NCBI GenBank assembly: GCA_002839605.1
Contig: PGYK01000005.1
Coordinates: 186,001 to 250,000, forward strand
DNA from: Methanomicrobiales archaeon HGW-Methanomicrobiales-3
GTDB lineage: Archaea > Halobacteriota > Methanomicrobia > Methanomicrobiales > Methanospirillaceae
Direction: 5' to 3'
DNA: 64,000 nt
Positions 42,019 through 51,975 of the stretch are shown here, piece after piece (the first letter of the stretch is position 1; each line of letters opens with the position of its first letter). The translations under genes and the position numbers were made by a program. A model generated the notes under the pieces. The model was given only the letters and a program-made list of their open reading frames with translations. It did no database searches and had not been told where the DNA came from.

Positions 42019-42972
42019 TCATGCGCAACGCGTGGATGCAGAGGGGTCGGCAGGAACCGGCTTATCAGACGGAACGATGCTGACCCAGCTTTTGGGGATA
42101 TCCGCTTCTAACGCTTCCCTGATCCGGTTGATGGTTGCCTGCACCTCGCCCATCGATTGTGCCGGGTCGAATTCCAAAAATATCTCGATGTAGACGTTGC
42201 TGCCTGACCTTCGCGAGCGCACGCCGTGAAGAGCAGTGTAGTCAGTGAAGAACTCAGCAAGGTGCTGCACGATCACCATCTGGAGTTCCTCGTCAAGCGT
42301 CTTGTCTAAAAGATCGGGGAGTGAAGACGTGATGACCCGGTACCCGGAGAAGAGGAGGAAACCGGCGATGATAAACGATGCGCACGGGTCGATATAGAGC
42401 GACCAGGAATAATGGGAGAAGACCATGCCGGCGATTAAGGATACCAGCACCGCAAAGTCTGAGAAAGCCTTGGTGCGGAAGAGCCGCCACTGGGAGTCCA
42501 TGATGGGCGAAGGCTCCTTCTTCCAGAGCCGGAAGTTTTTGAGCCAGAGCCACGAGTTCATGGTAACGCCAATGACCATCAGAACGATACCGAGTAAAAC
42601 GCCCTCGTGGACAAGTCCTTCGGGAAGGATGATGCGATACACGGCAACGGAAAAGACGAGCGCGAGCGATACGAGCATCACGCCTCCGGTGATGATGGAG
42701 GTGACCGTCTCGAACTTACCCATCCCGTAATCGTATCTTCCAATCCCGCCGCGTGCCATCTTACGGATGGTTAAGTAGGCAAAGAAGGTGGCAAGGATCT
42801 CGTTTGCACACTTCACGGCATCCGCAAAGAGGACGATTGATCCAGAGAGAATTGCGGCGACAATATCAGGTATCCAGAGGATGAAATCCACGACAAGGCT
42901 GGTTAAGATGACCTTCTCTTTGACCTTGTAGGATCCTCCGGAAAGAGCGGGATCTGCGGGTGCGTGCGACAT
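42019..42972 (-). CDS. cation diffusion facilitator-like protein with altered metal site
   Basis: A 317-residue CDF-family protein with six membrane helices and a cytoplasmic ferredoxin-like domain (about 215-300). By alignment from memory with YiiP, the four transport-site residues D-x3-D of helix 2 and H-x3-D of helix 5 read K54-x3-E58 and K168-x3-D172. Two lysines therefore replace metal ligands. It may have lost metal transport or carry another ion. It is convergent with the polyamine gene. Confidence 0.85.
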   Translation of the reverse strand: MSHAPADPALSGGSYKVKEKVILTSLVVDFILWIPDIVAAILSGSIVLFADAVKCANEILATFFAYLTIRKMARGGIGRYDYGMGKFETVTSIITGGVMLVSLALVFSVAVYRIILPEGLVHEGVLLGIVLMVIGVTMNSWLWLKNFRLWKKEPSPIMDSQWRLFRTKAFSDFAVLVSLIAGMVFSHYSWSLYIDPCASFIIAGFLLFSGYRVITSSLPDLLDKTLDEELQMVIVQHLAEFFTDYTALHGVRSRRSGSNVYIEIFLEFDPAQSMGEVQATINRIREALEADIPKSWVSIVPSDKPVPADPSASTRCA

Positions 42973-43165
42973 GATACGTGTGGTGAATTAGTTCTTGTGC
43001 TGCTAAATTAAAAATGACACCGGTTTGTTATTATGAGGTCGCCCCCCCTCAAGGGAACCCTGAGCAATTTTTGCAGATGATTTTAAAAAAAATGACCGGC
43101 AACATAGATTACTGCATCGGGCATTCCCCGTTTCGTGCCAGTTACGGTTTTCCGGGACTGACACC

Positions 43166-43744
43166 ATGGATGATACTATGGATACCCTATCTGCCCAATA
43201 CCTCCGCCACCGGCTGGCACGGTTTTCCCAAGCCATTGAAGCGGCCCGCGAACAAGTATCTGATCCCTCTGCTCTTGGGAGATATCCTGCATCGGCCCCG
43301 TACTACGAGAGGAGCGGAATAGTACAGCTCTTCAACTCACTGGATGATGAGAGCGGGGAGTGGAGGAATCTTAAAGGGGAGTTTGATAAACTTGAGCAGG
43401 ATCTCAGGCAGCTTGAAGCGGATCTGGGTCCGGCCTACCGCAAACTTCTCCACGGGGAACTCAAAACCTGCCTTGATTCGTATTTTTCTGCAGTATGCCA
43501 TGCAAACCTTGGCGGCACAATGCAGGGATCCGATCAGGACCTTTTATGCCGCGACCGGATTGTCATCCTTATCCGTGAACTGGAAAAAGACCACGATCTC
43601 TCCGGGGCACGGGATCTTCTTGGCATGCTGGATGCCAACCTGTTCCCCCATGATGCCATAACCGACAGCGATCTCATTGACCCCTCCCTGCAAAACGAGT
43701 ACCGGCTGCACCCCTCAACCTCCCGAAATGGCATTGAAGGGTGA
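43166..43744 (+). CDS. helical hypothetical protein, 192 aa
   Basis: I do not recognise this family. The product is soluble and strongly helical, with a coiled-coil-like central stretch (LKGEFDKLEQDLRQLEADLG). It has no membrane segment and few cysteines. It lies between the CDF gene and the phosphatase gene without clear operon partners. Confidence 0.6.
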   Translation: MDDTMDTLSAQYLRHRLARFSQAIEAAREQVSDPSALGRYPASAPYYERSGIVQLFNSLDDESGEWRNLKGEFDKLEQDLRQLEADLGPAYRKLLHGELKTCLDSYFSAVCHANLGGTMQGSDQDLLCRDRIVILIRELEKDHDLSGARDLLGMLDANLFPHDAITDSDLIDPSLQNEYRLHPSTSRNGIEG

Positions 43745-43803
43745 TTTTGCGGGCCGGTAACGGTTCCGTTTCCGCCATTTTTTGTTTTCCTTTCATTGAG
43801 GGA

Positions 43804-45930
43804 TCATTTCACCCGGATTAGCACCAGGGTAATGTCGTCAGACTGGGGCGCACTGCCCGAGAAGGTGCGGATCTCTTCGATTATCGCGTCGGTTATCTCC
43901 TGCACGGAACGTGACCGGTTTCGGCTGACACAGTCAAGGAGCCGTTCCTCACCGAATTCCTCATCCCGCTCGTTGAAGGCCTCCGTGACCCCATCCGTAT
44001 ACAGGACAAGAAGGTCCCCGGAACGGAGCCTTTCCAGGGATGGTTCGATCCTGACATCGGGAACAACCCCAAGCGCAATGCCTTTTTGCCCGGTCATCCA
44101 GCTCCCCGGTTCACCCTCGCGAAGGAGAAGCGGGGGGTTGTGCCCGGCATTGACGTATGTAAAGGTCATGGATTCGGGATCAAGCACCCCGTAGAAGACG
44201 GTGATGAACATGCTTGACCGCCCGTCACCGTAGATGAGCCGGTTGGAGGTGCAGACAGCACTCCCGGGATCCGATTCCTCGCTGCCACAGGCATGAAGGA
44301 TGGTCCTCGACAGGGCCATGAACAGGGCGGCACTGACCCCTTTTCCCGAGACATCGGCAATAACAAAACCCCACCGGCCCATCCCTGTCGGGATGAAGTC
44401 GTAGAGGTCCCCGCCGATCTCCATTGCGGGAATCGTTGCGGCTGCCACCTCAAACCCGTTACCGGACGGGACCGACTCCGGAAGAAAAGAGTTCTGGATC
44501 TCCTTTGCGATCTCGAGCTCTTTGGCATACCGTTCCTTCTCGGCAGTGGTCCGCCTGAGGTTGTCGATATTATTCTTAAGATCCACGGCCATCTGGTTGA
44601 ACGAGTCTGCAAGTTCCTCAAACTCGTCACCGGAACGGATGTCAAGCCGGAAGTCGAGGTCCCCCTTCCCGATGACAGAGGTCCCTTCCCGCAGGGCATC
44701 GACCGGGCGCGTGATGACCCGGGCAAGATACCACGACAGGATGATGACAATAGCAAGGAGCAGGATACAGAGTCCGGCAAAGATGTACAGGATGAGATTG
44801 GTATACCGCTCGATCTGCGCACCGGTCTCGTCCGTTGCCGCAACAATGGCGCTCTCTGTCCTGACGACAGGTTTGATCACCTCGCTCACGGGCAGGGAGA
44901 ATGCATAGCTCCAGCCAAGAGACCTGACCGGGGCATAGGCAACGATGGTGTCAACGCCGTTGAACTCAACTCTCCCGAGTCCGGTATGGCCGCTGGTCAT
45001 ATTGTACCCGACGGCAACCAGATCGGGATCCGTGCTCATAAGGGCGTTCTCTTCGAAAAACGGCTGATCCCACCGGTTAGTACCGCTCGAGAGGCCCGGG
45101 CGGCTCAGGATGGTGCCTTTGCTGTCAATGAGGACAGAATAGCCCTTCCCGTTGAGCGTGAGGTTGGTATACTGGTTGAGCTGGTCAATCGTGACATCGG
45201 ATGCCACCACCCAGGTACCGTACCGTGTACTGACTGCCTGTGCGCAGGTGAGGATCAGGCCATTGCCCGAGGCGTCCACATAGGGCTCGGTCCAGACGGG
45301 GCCGTCGGAGAGTTGCGCCTCTCTGAACCATGACCGCTTGCGGAAATCAAAATCCGGATCGTGGCTCCGTTCCCACGGGTATGCCCGCAGAATACCGGAT
45401 TCCGATACCACGTAGACCGAGGCGAGGTCCCCATCCGTGCGGTAGACCGATGCAAGCATATCATCCATGCCGGCAAGGGCACGATACTCCGGGTCGGCCT
45501 CGGTAACCACAGTCCCCGGTGCACGTTCGACAATCGTCCCCATCAGCGGATCCGGCGGCGGACTTGCCGGGGGATAGGAACGTATCTGCGACACGTATGC
45601 AGGATTGTTCTGGATGGACCGTGCATGATCGGCAAGGATTGCCAGTTCTGCTTCCGAAGACCAGAATATCTCGTCGATGAGTTCGGCCTGGCCTGTGGCA
45701 ACCCGGATCAGGTACTCTTCGGTTGCAGCCTGGAGGGCGGCGGTACTGTCCCGGACGGCTTCTGCCCCAAGCCTCGTGCTGCTCTCCTTTGCGGCGCTTC
45801 CCATCCCGCTGATCGTGTAAAATGCCGCAAAGCCCGTGACCAGCAGGCAGATCAGAGAGAGTGCGAGGAAGATGATGAGGATCTTTGTCCGCACGTTTGT
45901 CAGGACCGGGAAGAAAACGCGGGATTTCAC
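43804..45930 (-). CDS. RsbU/SpoIIE-type phosphatase with extracellular sensor and HAMP
   Basis: A 708-residue membrane receptor: TM1 (about 17-38), a large extracytoplasmic dCache-like sensor (about 45-365), TM2 (about 380-402), a HAMP domain (to about 455), a coiled coil, and a C-terminal PPM/SpoIIE serine phosphatase (about 480-708) with the metal-binding E-I-G-G-D-L-Y-D, S-G-K-G-V-S-A, N-A-G-H-N-P-P, Y-T-D-G-V-T-E-A and S-D-D-I-T-L motifs. In bacteria such enzymes dephosphorylate STAS proteins. A STAS protein is encoded at 61962 in this window. A lone receiver is encoded upstream on the same strand. Confidence 0.92.
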   Translation of the reverse strand: MKSRVFFPVLTNVRTKILIIFLALSLICLLVTGFAAFYTISGMGSAAKESSTRLGAEAVRDSTAALQAATEEYLIRVATGQAELIDEIFWSSEAELAILADHARSIQNNPAYVSQIRSYPPASPPPDPLMGTIVERAPGTVVTEADPEYRALAGMDDMLASVYRTDGDLASVYVVSESGILRAYPWERSHDPDFDFRKRSWFREAQLSDGPVWTEPYVDASGNGLILTCAQAVSTRYGTWVVASDVTIDQLNQYTNLTLNGKGYSVLIDSKGTILSRPGLSSGTNRWDQPFFEENALMSTDPDLVAVGYNMTSGHTGLGRVEFNGVDTIVAYAPVRSLGWSYAFSLPVSEVIKPVVRTESAIVAATDETGAQIERYTNLILYIFAGLCILLLAIVIILSWYLARVITRPVDALREGTSVIGKGDLDFRLDIRSGDEFEELADSFNQMAVDLKNNIDNLRRTTAEKERYAKELEIAKEIQNSFLPESVPSGNGFEVAAATIPAMEIGGDLYDFIPTGMGRWGFVIADVSGKGVSAALFMALSRTILHACGSEESDPGSAVCTSNRLIYGDGRSSMFITVFYGVLDPESMTFTYVNAGHNPPLLLREGEPGSWMTGQKGIALGVVPDVRIEPSLERLRSGDLLVLYTDGVTEAFNERDEEFGEERLLDCVSRNRSRSVQEITDAIIEEIRTFSGSAPQSDDITLVLIRVK

Positions 45931-46005
45931 GATACAGGGCTCCGGGAACTACTCCATGCTTTTGCCTCGCATCCGGCACCGGTTGCAGGATTGCGCTGCC
46001 ACATT

Positions 46006-46386
46006 TCACGGCGGGGTGCGGGACATCATGACGGCTTTCTCAATGGCGGTTTGCAGCTCACTGGCATTGACCGGTTTTGTGAGGTACCCGAATGGCCGGG
46101 TCTTCATCGCCCGATCAAGGGTGTTCACATCGGAATTTGCCGTCACGTAAATGACCGGGATCTTATATGTCTGGTAAATGATCTCCGCTGCCGTTATCCC
46201 GTCCATTATACCCTTTAAGAAGATGTCCATCAGCACGATGTCCGGGTGCCGGAGTTCTGACAAGCTGATTGCATCTTCGCCGGTCATGACACTACCGGCA
46301 ACTGCATGGCCCATCCTCTTTATGATGGCTGCGATCTCCATTGCGATGATCATCTCATCTTCAACGATAAGGACGGAATAAGCCAT
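46006..46386 (-). CDS. single-domain response regulator
   Basis: A 126-residue stand-alone receiver. It has the acidic pair in V-E-D-E, phospho-acceptor Asp in V-L-M-D-I-F-L, and switch residues in Y-V-T-A-N and L-T-K-P-V. No output domain. It lies 75 bases upstream of the phosphatase gene on the same strand and could modulate it or a kinase elsewhere. Confidence 0.93.
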   Translation of the reverse strand: MAYSVLIVEDEMIIAMEIAAIIKRMGHAVAGSVMTGEDAISLSELRHPDIVLMDIFLKGIMDGITAAEIIYQTYKIPVIYVTANSDVNTLDRAMKTRPFGYLTKPVNASELQTAIEKAVMMSRTPP

Positions 46387-46555
46387 GGTATGTATTCAGC
46401 CTTCCGATACCTGTTTTCTTCTCATGCAGGAAGATGAACCGGTAGTTACAGATCCTACGTGATGCGAGAAATGATAAATACCTTCACTTCTCTTTTAGCC
46501 GGTACCAGGGAAAAACCCCGGGAGGAGTTGTACCGGTACAAAAGGGAGATTTTTT

Positions 46556-47302
46556 TTAGCGCATCCAGTTCCAGACATCAGTACCTGCAACTGCCCCGAC
46601 AGCAAAGACCACGATCATTAACAACAGGACCGCGTACATCCCCCGGGTGCTCCGGTCCCCTTCTACCGGTGACGGGTAGGGCACGATAATGACATGCCGG
46701 GTCGCCTCCTGTTGCCGGCGCAGGGATTTCCAGTACAAAAAACAGATGAGAACAAAGAAGAACAGGATGACTCCCTGGGACGGGATGACGATCTCAAACG
46801 GCCTGCCCTCGACGCTGTGGATACCCCCAAGAAGCAGCCCGAGAAGGAACGCGGCGGTGCCAAAGAAGAAACCGGCATATTCATTGGGGAACATGAGTTC
46901 CTGCAACTGCCGGTTCTGGCACTCGGCCCGCTCCTGCTGGTTGGTCTTCTGGTAGATGATCCCAAGAAGCGCCCGGGCATACGCGTCATACGGGTTGATG
47001 GAGACTGCCCGTTCCAGCGCATCGCCGGCCTCACCCTGCCGGTTCAGTTTCTCGAGCGCCACGCCCATGTTGACCCAGATATCGGCACAGTCCGGATTGA
47101 TAGAGGCAGCCCGCTTTGAACTTGCCAGCGCCTCTTCGTATTTTCCCAGCGTGATGAGGGCGATGGCCTTGTTGTTGAGGATGATATCGTTGTCAGGGCT
47201 TGTTTTAAGAATCTGGTTGTAGCAGTCGAGCGCTTCGTGAACCTTTCCCTCCCGTGCAAAATTCAGGGCAATTTCTGAAGGAGGGACCGCAGAGAAGGAC
47301 AT
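46556..47302 (-). CDS. TPR membrane protein
   Basis: A 248-residue protein with about four tetratricopeptide repeats (roughly 8-135; repeated A-L-x-x-Y/L patterns and D-A-Y-A-R-A-L-L-G) followed by three hydrophobic helices (about 147-165, 172-192 and 224-244). It probably scaffolds partners at the membrane. No enzyme motif is seen. Confidence 0.85.
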   Translation of the reverse strand: MSFSAVPPSEIALNFAREGKVHEALDCYNQILKTSPDNDIILNNKAIALITLGKYEEALASSKRAASINPDCADIWVNMGVALEKLNRQGEAGDALERAVSINPYDAYARALLGIIYQKTNQQERAECQNRQLQELMFPNEYAGFFFGTAAFLLGLLLGGIHSVEGRPFEIVIPSQGVILFFFVLICFLYWKSLRRQQEATRHVIIVPYPSPVEGDRSTRGMYAVLLLMIVVFAVGAVAGTDVWNWMR

Positions 47303-47537
47303 GATTTTTAGTAGTTACCGTTCTCGTTTCGCACAATTAAATCGTTCGCCCGTTTTTTATTTGAGACCTTAAGGTTCACCCATCTATCTGGAGAACAACG
47401 CGGATGGCAGGACTGATCACAAAGGAGATGAGTGCAACGTCCGTGATGAGGTCGGCTCGTGTGCCGGAAAGCAAAAAACAGTTGCCGCATTTTTTAACAA
47501 CACGGGTGAATGGAACGCACCACGGGGGAGAGGACGG

Positions 47538-49121
47538 TTATGCTTTCTGCCGTGATACCACACTGATAATCCCGGTTAACCGGACCGGTTCATTACCGGC
47601 ATTCCGTTCGATCACCTTTCCGCGGACGGCAACCCGGACCCAGCTCCGGTCCTTTGCCGCCAGCCGGAATTCCGATAAAAAGAGCGGCTCAATTCCCGAT
47701 TGATGCAATAAATACGATTTCATGATCCCGGGCATATCGAGCGGGTGGACGAGAGTGGTGCAGGTATCGAGCGTTATGACCGGCAGATCCCCGGGGAGAT
47801 ACCCGAGCGCCCGGCAGGCCCATTCCTGAATGTCATAAACCTTCATGGCACAAAGATCCATATCCCAGATCCCGCTATCGCCTGCTGCAAGGGCAATGGC
47901 GAGCCGCTCGCGGCTGTCATGAAGCGCCCTCGCCTCACGTTTCCGCTCGGTCAGGTCGATGATGATCCCCCGGACCCCGATTGGCTTTTGGCTCTCGGGG
48001 TCAACGACCATCCCCGCGATGATCAGCGATGGAAATGTACTGTTATCCTTTCTTCTCAGCAGGTACTCCTGGCCCTTACTCACCTTTCCGCGGGCAACAT
48101 CCATGATGTCGGCCCTGGCACGGTCACGATCTGACGGATCGATGAAATCAAGGATCGTAATCGTATCCTGAAGATCAGTATCCGAGAGCCCGAAGAGTTC
48201 CCGGCAGACGCGGTTTGAGAAGGTCAGGGTGCAGGAAAGATCCATTTCGTACACACCAACCGGGACCATATCGGCAAATCCCTGGTTCATCTCCCGCGAT
48301 AAATCAAGATCGCGCTTGACAGAATAATAATCGGTGATGTCGCGGAACGATTCAATGGCTCCCGTGACTGCACCATCAGCGTCATACAGCGGGCTTGCGG
48401 TCACCCAGAGACGAACTCCCCGGTTCCCGTTCAGGTGGGGGATGAAGACTTCGGAACTGATCTTGTCCCCGTCCCGCTGGAAGAACCGGTACCGTGTGTC
48501 GATCTCCGGGTCCTCCTGGAGCACGAGATCGGCAAGGAGCGGCCGGCGTTCATGATAGAGCGGCAGGGAATATTCAAAGTTGCCTTTGCCCATCATGGCG
48601 TTGCGGGATACCCCGGTCATCTGCTCCATTGCGTGGTTCCATGCAATGACCGTGCCGTGGATGTCACGGACAAAGGTTGCATCCGGCAAAAAGTTGATGA
48701 TATCGTTCATCTGCTGCCGGGATCGTTCAAGTTCGTCAACGATCCTCCTGCGTTCTATCGATCGCAGGATCTTGTGCCGGAGTTCTGCTATCATCCCCAG
48801 CATGTCGGACCCTTTCTGGACATAGTAGTCCACCCCATTGTCCACGGCCTCGATCACTACCTCCTCTCTCCCCTTGCCGGTGAAGAGGAGGAAGGGCAGG
48901 CTGCCATGGCGGAGACGGACTTCCTTTAAAAATGCGATCCCGTCCATGTCAGGCATGTCATAGTCGGATATGATGGCGTCGTAGGAGACCGTGCAGAGTT
49001 TTTTTAAGGCATCCGGTGCTGAAGCGGACGTGTCGACAGAAAATTCCCCGCCCCGCTCAAGATAGATCTTGTTTAAGCCAAGAAGGATCTCCTCATCGTC
49101 AACGTACAGGATTGAATACAT
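47538..49121 (-). CDS. REC-PAS-PAS-PAS signalling protein without output domain
   Basis: A 527-residue protein. The receiver (1-125) has L-Y-V-D-D-E-E and phospho-acceptor Asp in S-D-Y-D-M-P-D-M-D-G. Three PAS/PAC domains follow, the first two ending in D-I-T-D-Y and D-L-T-E-R-K junctions. No kinase, cyclase or DNA-binding domain is present. The receiver resembles that of the giant kinase at 8307 (same F-L-L-F-T-G-K-G segment). ATG 49121 lies six bases after GGAG, better than ATG 49127. Confidence 0.88.
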   Translation of the reverse strand: MYSILYVDDEEILLGLNKIYLERGGEFSVDTSASAPDALKKLCTVSYDAIISDYDMPDMDGIAFLKEVRLRHGSLPFLLFTGKGREEVVIEAVDNGVDYYVQKGSDMLGMIAELRHKILRSIERRRIVDELERSRQQMNDIINFLPDATFVRDIHGTVIAWNHAMEQMTGVSRNAMMGKGNFEYSLPLYHERRPLLADLVLQEDPEIDTRYRFFQRDGDKISSEVFIPHLNGNRGVRLWVTASPLYDADGAVTGAIESFRDITDYYSVKRDLDLSREMNQGFADMVPVGVYEMDLSCTLTFSNRVCRELFGLSDTDLQDTITILDFIDPSDRDRARADIMDVARGKVSKGQEYLLRRKDNSTFPSLIIAGMVVDPESQKPIGVRGIIIDLTERKREARALHDSRERLAIALAAGDSGIWDMDLCAMKVYDIQEWACRALGYLPGDLPVITLDTCTTLVHPLDMPGIMKSYLLHQSGIEPLFLSEFRLAAKDRSWVRVAVRGKVIERNAGNEPVRLTGIISVVSRQKA

Positions 49122-49508
49122 TCGCATCTCCAAAAAAACCGAAGGGATCGCTCTGGTTTTATCCGCTTTCAAGACTCCTATACACATGGTGATAATTCCC
49201 TTTATATGTTCTTCGTTTTTTTATTCCGATTTTGTTAATCGGAGGGGAAAATCATCCCTGAATATTACGAAGAATACGATTGTTGGCACAACAAAAAGAC
49301 AACCATTTATCTATAAAATAGATGCACTATTCTTTTTTGAGGTCGAAACGAATACTCACTGACCCCCGCAAAAAAGCCGGAGCGCGGGCAGCGCCGGGCC
49401 GTGCAGCCCCGGTTGTTTATACCGGATTCCGCATTCCTGCCGCCCGATTGAGGAGGAAAAACTAAAAAAATGCGTATCTTTATTCCTGTTCCCGTTGTTT
49501 AAACGTAT
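49122..49508 (+). other. intergenic region, no gene seen
   Basis: A 387-base gap between divergent genes, AT-rich on the left. It contains a small inverted repeat CCGATTTTGTTAATCGG near 49227-49243 and GC-rich inverted repeats near 49380-49440. The promoter of the secreted protein at 49509 is presumably in the last 50 bases. Confidence 0.4.
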
Positions 49509-50213
49509 ATGAGCTCACAGCCGTGGATACGCGGAGCACTTCTTCTCCTGCTTGCAATCAGTATCGTTCCCTGTGTATCCGGCTGGACACTGAGCAGCTG
49601 GGCGCAAAGCCCCGCCGGCGCGGAACTTCTCCCGGGCACAACGGTAACCGCGGACTACTCGCTCCACTTTGATTCATGGATGACCGGTTCAACATTTAAC
49701 AATGACAACTCGCTGACCATGTTTACCGACCTCAAAGACCCCCACTGGACCGTGACAAAGGTCGAGCCCATGGACGACCAGCCATCGGTTGTCGAGCAGG
49801 TTGCCGTGAAGCAGGGGATCCAGGTACGGCTGGATGGCTGGACGCTCAGTTATTCCCGGAAACGGTTCGATATCACGCTCAGGTTGACCGGAACCGTTCC
49901 CGAACAATCGGGCACCATCACGGTGGTGAAACTCCAGGAACTGGATGAGAATGCGGACCCGGTATCGGGCACGCTGATAAAAAAGGAGGTGAACGTTCCG
50001 GTTCCAACCATGGAGCCGACCACGGTTCCTGACATCACGCTGGACCTGACTCCTTCAGAGATTATTGTGATAACCCCGGAACCCACTGCCCCGAAAACCA
50101 CAACTGTCCCGACAACAAAAACCCTCTATTCGCCCGGACCTGAGCCGGTGCTGGTTTTTGGCGTGCTGGCCGGCCTGTTCTGCATGACGGCAGCATTGCG
50201 GCGTCGGGATTAA
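49509..50213 (+). CDS. secreted or membrane-anchored protein, unknown
   Basis: A 234-residue exported protein. An N-terminal signal (about 1-25) precedes a beta-rich domain, then a Thr/Pro-rich stretch (about 165-205) and a C-terminal hydrophobic helix with a basic tail (AALRRRD), typical of archaeal surface proteins. No known domain recognised. Confidence 0.7.
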   Translation: MSSQPWIRGALLLLLAISIVPCVSGWTLSSWAQSPAGAELLPGTTVTADYSLHFDSWMTGSTFNNDNSLTMFTDLKDPHWTVTKVEPMDDQPSVVEQVAVKQGIQVRLDGWTLSYSRKRFDITLRLTGTVPEQSGTITVVKLQELDENADPVSGTLIKKEVNVPVPTMEPTTVPDITLDLTPSEIIVITPEPTAPKTTTVPTTKTLYSPGPEPVLVFGVLAGLFCMTAALRRRD

Positions 50214-50308
50214 CCAATTTTTGATCCGGCCATTTAAGAGATTTTGAGAGGGGACCAGGTACTCCCCCACGGTGCCGACAAAAAAAGAGCCCGGGTGCAA
50301 TCCCGGTT

Positions 50309-50869
50309 TTACACCTTTCGGTATTCTTTCCCGATGGAAAACGCCCTGCCGGCCGGTTCCCCCACCTTCCAGTACGCGGACTGGGCATAGATGATCGGGT
50401 CGGTCTTTACCGTATCTAATTTCCCGTCAGCAACGCAGGATGCATCTGCATGGATCTCCACGACTTCGCCGATATACAACAGGTGACTTCCGCAATCCAC
50501 GGATTTGAACAGTCTGCATTCAATGTTCACCGGGCACTCCTTTGCAAGCGGGGCAGTCGCGAGCCTGCCGTAAAAGGACGTGTAAACCGCTGACTTGTCC
50601 TCCTTTGAACCGGAGACGATCCCGCAGTAGTCGGCCGCTGTTACATCGCGGGTTGAGGGGACGTTGAGGCTGAAGGTCTTGTTCTCCTCAATCCCCAGTG
50701 CCGTGTACCGGGTCTTGTTGATCGCAACGCAGACCATGGGCGGCGCCATGCAGGCAACGGTTGCCCACGCGGCGGTCATGTAGTTTGGCTTTCCTTTCAC
50801 GTTTGCACCCACGAGCAGGGTGGGCATGACACTCATGTACGGCATTGCGCCAAGCGTGATCTTTTCCAT
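50309..50869 (-). CDS. flavin reductase-like, FMN-binding split-barrel protein
   Basis: A 186-residue protein of the flavin reductase/flavoredoxin family. M-T-A-A-W-A-T-V-A-C-M-A-P-P and V-C-V-A-I-N-K-T-R-Y-T form the FMN-binding region; the N-V-P-S segment and C-G-I-V-S-G follow. Such proteins reduce or carry FMN in redox chains of anaerobes. ATG 50869 has GGAG about 11 bases upstream. Confidence 0.9.
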   Translation of the reverse strand: MEKITLGAMPYMSVMPTLLVGANVKGKPNYMTAAWATVACMAPPMVCVAINKTRYTALGIEENKTFSLNVPSTRDVTAADYCGIVSGSKEDKSAVYTSFYGRLATAPLAKECPVNIECRLFKSVDCGSHLLYIGEVVEIHADASCVADGKLDTVKTDPIIYAQSAYWKVGEPAGRAFSIGKEYRKV

Positions 50870-51113
50870 AGTATTATTCTCCGGGATGTGGTTGGCGGGA
50901 GAGGATTTTAAGGGTATGCCTGCAGGGAGCGCACCGGAGCAAACGCAACAACCGGCTCCCGATCCTTTCGGGAATCTGGTGCAGTTTTTATTCCACACTC
51001 CAAAAAAAGGGGGGAAATCCTCCAAAAGTTTATAATCCCGTTCCACAGCGTGGTCTTTCATTGAACAATATTAATATAAACCCCTCATCGCCATGTTCTC
51101 TTTGTGATACACC

Positions 51114-51503
51114 ATGGCAACCGTCCAGAGTCCCGGAACCGGAAGCGAATACAGGACCGCACAACCGGAACAGTTCCGCCAGATTTCACGCAGCTCCACG
51201 CTGCTGCAGTCTGATGAACAGGACCAGGTGCCAAAAAGTTTCATTGAGCCTGAAGACTATCGCGAACTGGTCCTTCTTGACGAATTTTTAAAGCTCCATG
51301 TCCGGCAGGACGCAATCCGCAATGTCCAGTGTATGCTGCTCTGGACCGAATGGGTCCGGCTCTTCCAGAGAACAACCCGCAGGTTCCCCCGGGTTATCCT
51401 CGAAAACGAGCTTCGCGCTATCATCACCAGAATGATGGCTGTTGATATTGCACACGACACGATGCGGGGGCCGGTCTACTGCGGCCTGCGGTTCGTGCCG
51501 TGA
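51114..51503 (+). CDS. hypothetical protein, 129 aa
   Basis: I do not recognise this family. It is a soluble, mostly helical protein with a conserved-looking middle (DEFLKLHVRQDAIRNVQ). A clear TATA element TTAATATAAAC at 51071-51081 precedes it. The acidic/basic pattern does not show a catalytic site. Confidence 0.55.
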   Translation: MATVQSPGTGSEYRTAQPEQFRQISRSSTLLQSDEQDQVPKSFIEPEDYRELVLLDEFLKLHVRQDAIRNVQCMLLWTEWVRLFQRTTRRFPRVILENELRAIITRMMAVDIAHDTMRGPVYCGLRFVP

Positions 51504-51975
51504 CATCGGAATGTACCGGCATGCAGCCACTGTCCACACAGAGCAGAAAAATCCCATGAAGATTTCAGGGTAATTTTTGCCCCTTTTTTATAAATTACAA
51601 CGGGGGATTGATACTCCCATACTCCCGAAAATGGTATCGACCGTCTCCCTCCTCAGGGACGTCCCCGCGCCGGATCAAAACGGTTCAACGGTTTATTTGC
51701 CGGTTTTCATGATGTGGATCTGAACCCGACTGGTCCATGTCCGGTTCCTTGGAGTGAAAAAAACATTCTATCCGGCCCGATTCACGGCACCAGGAGTCCT
51801 GCCCAATCCAGACTACACATTTCCCTTCAGAAACACCGGTCCCGGACCGCTCCATATTCTCTTCACAATCCGGTCCCGGAACGGCTCTTGTAAAGTCCAA
51901 AAATGTGAGGCTGCGGGCAGAGTTTATTAATACGACAAAATGAGAAAACAGAGTAATTACAGGATTTACATTATC
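51504..51975 (+). other. intergenic region before the first mscS-like gene
   Basis: A 472-base gap with no convincing gene on either strand. A T-run follows the preceding gene (51585-51590), and GTTTATTAATACGAC (about 51919-51933) is a likely promoter element for the MscS-like gene at 51976. Confidence 0.45.
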
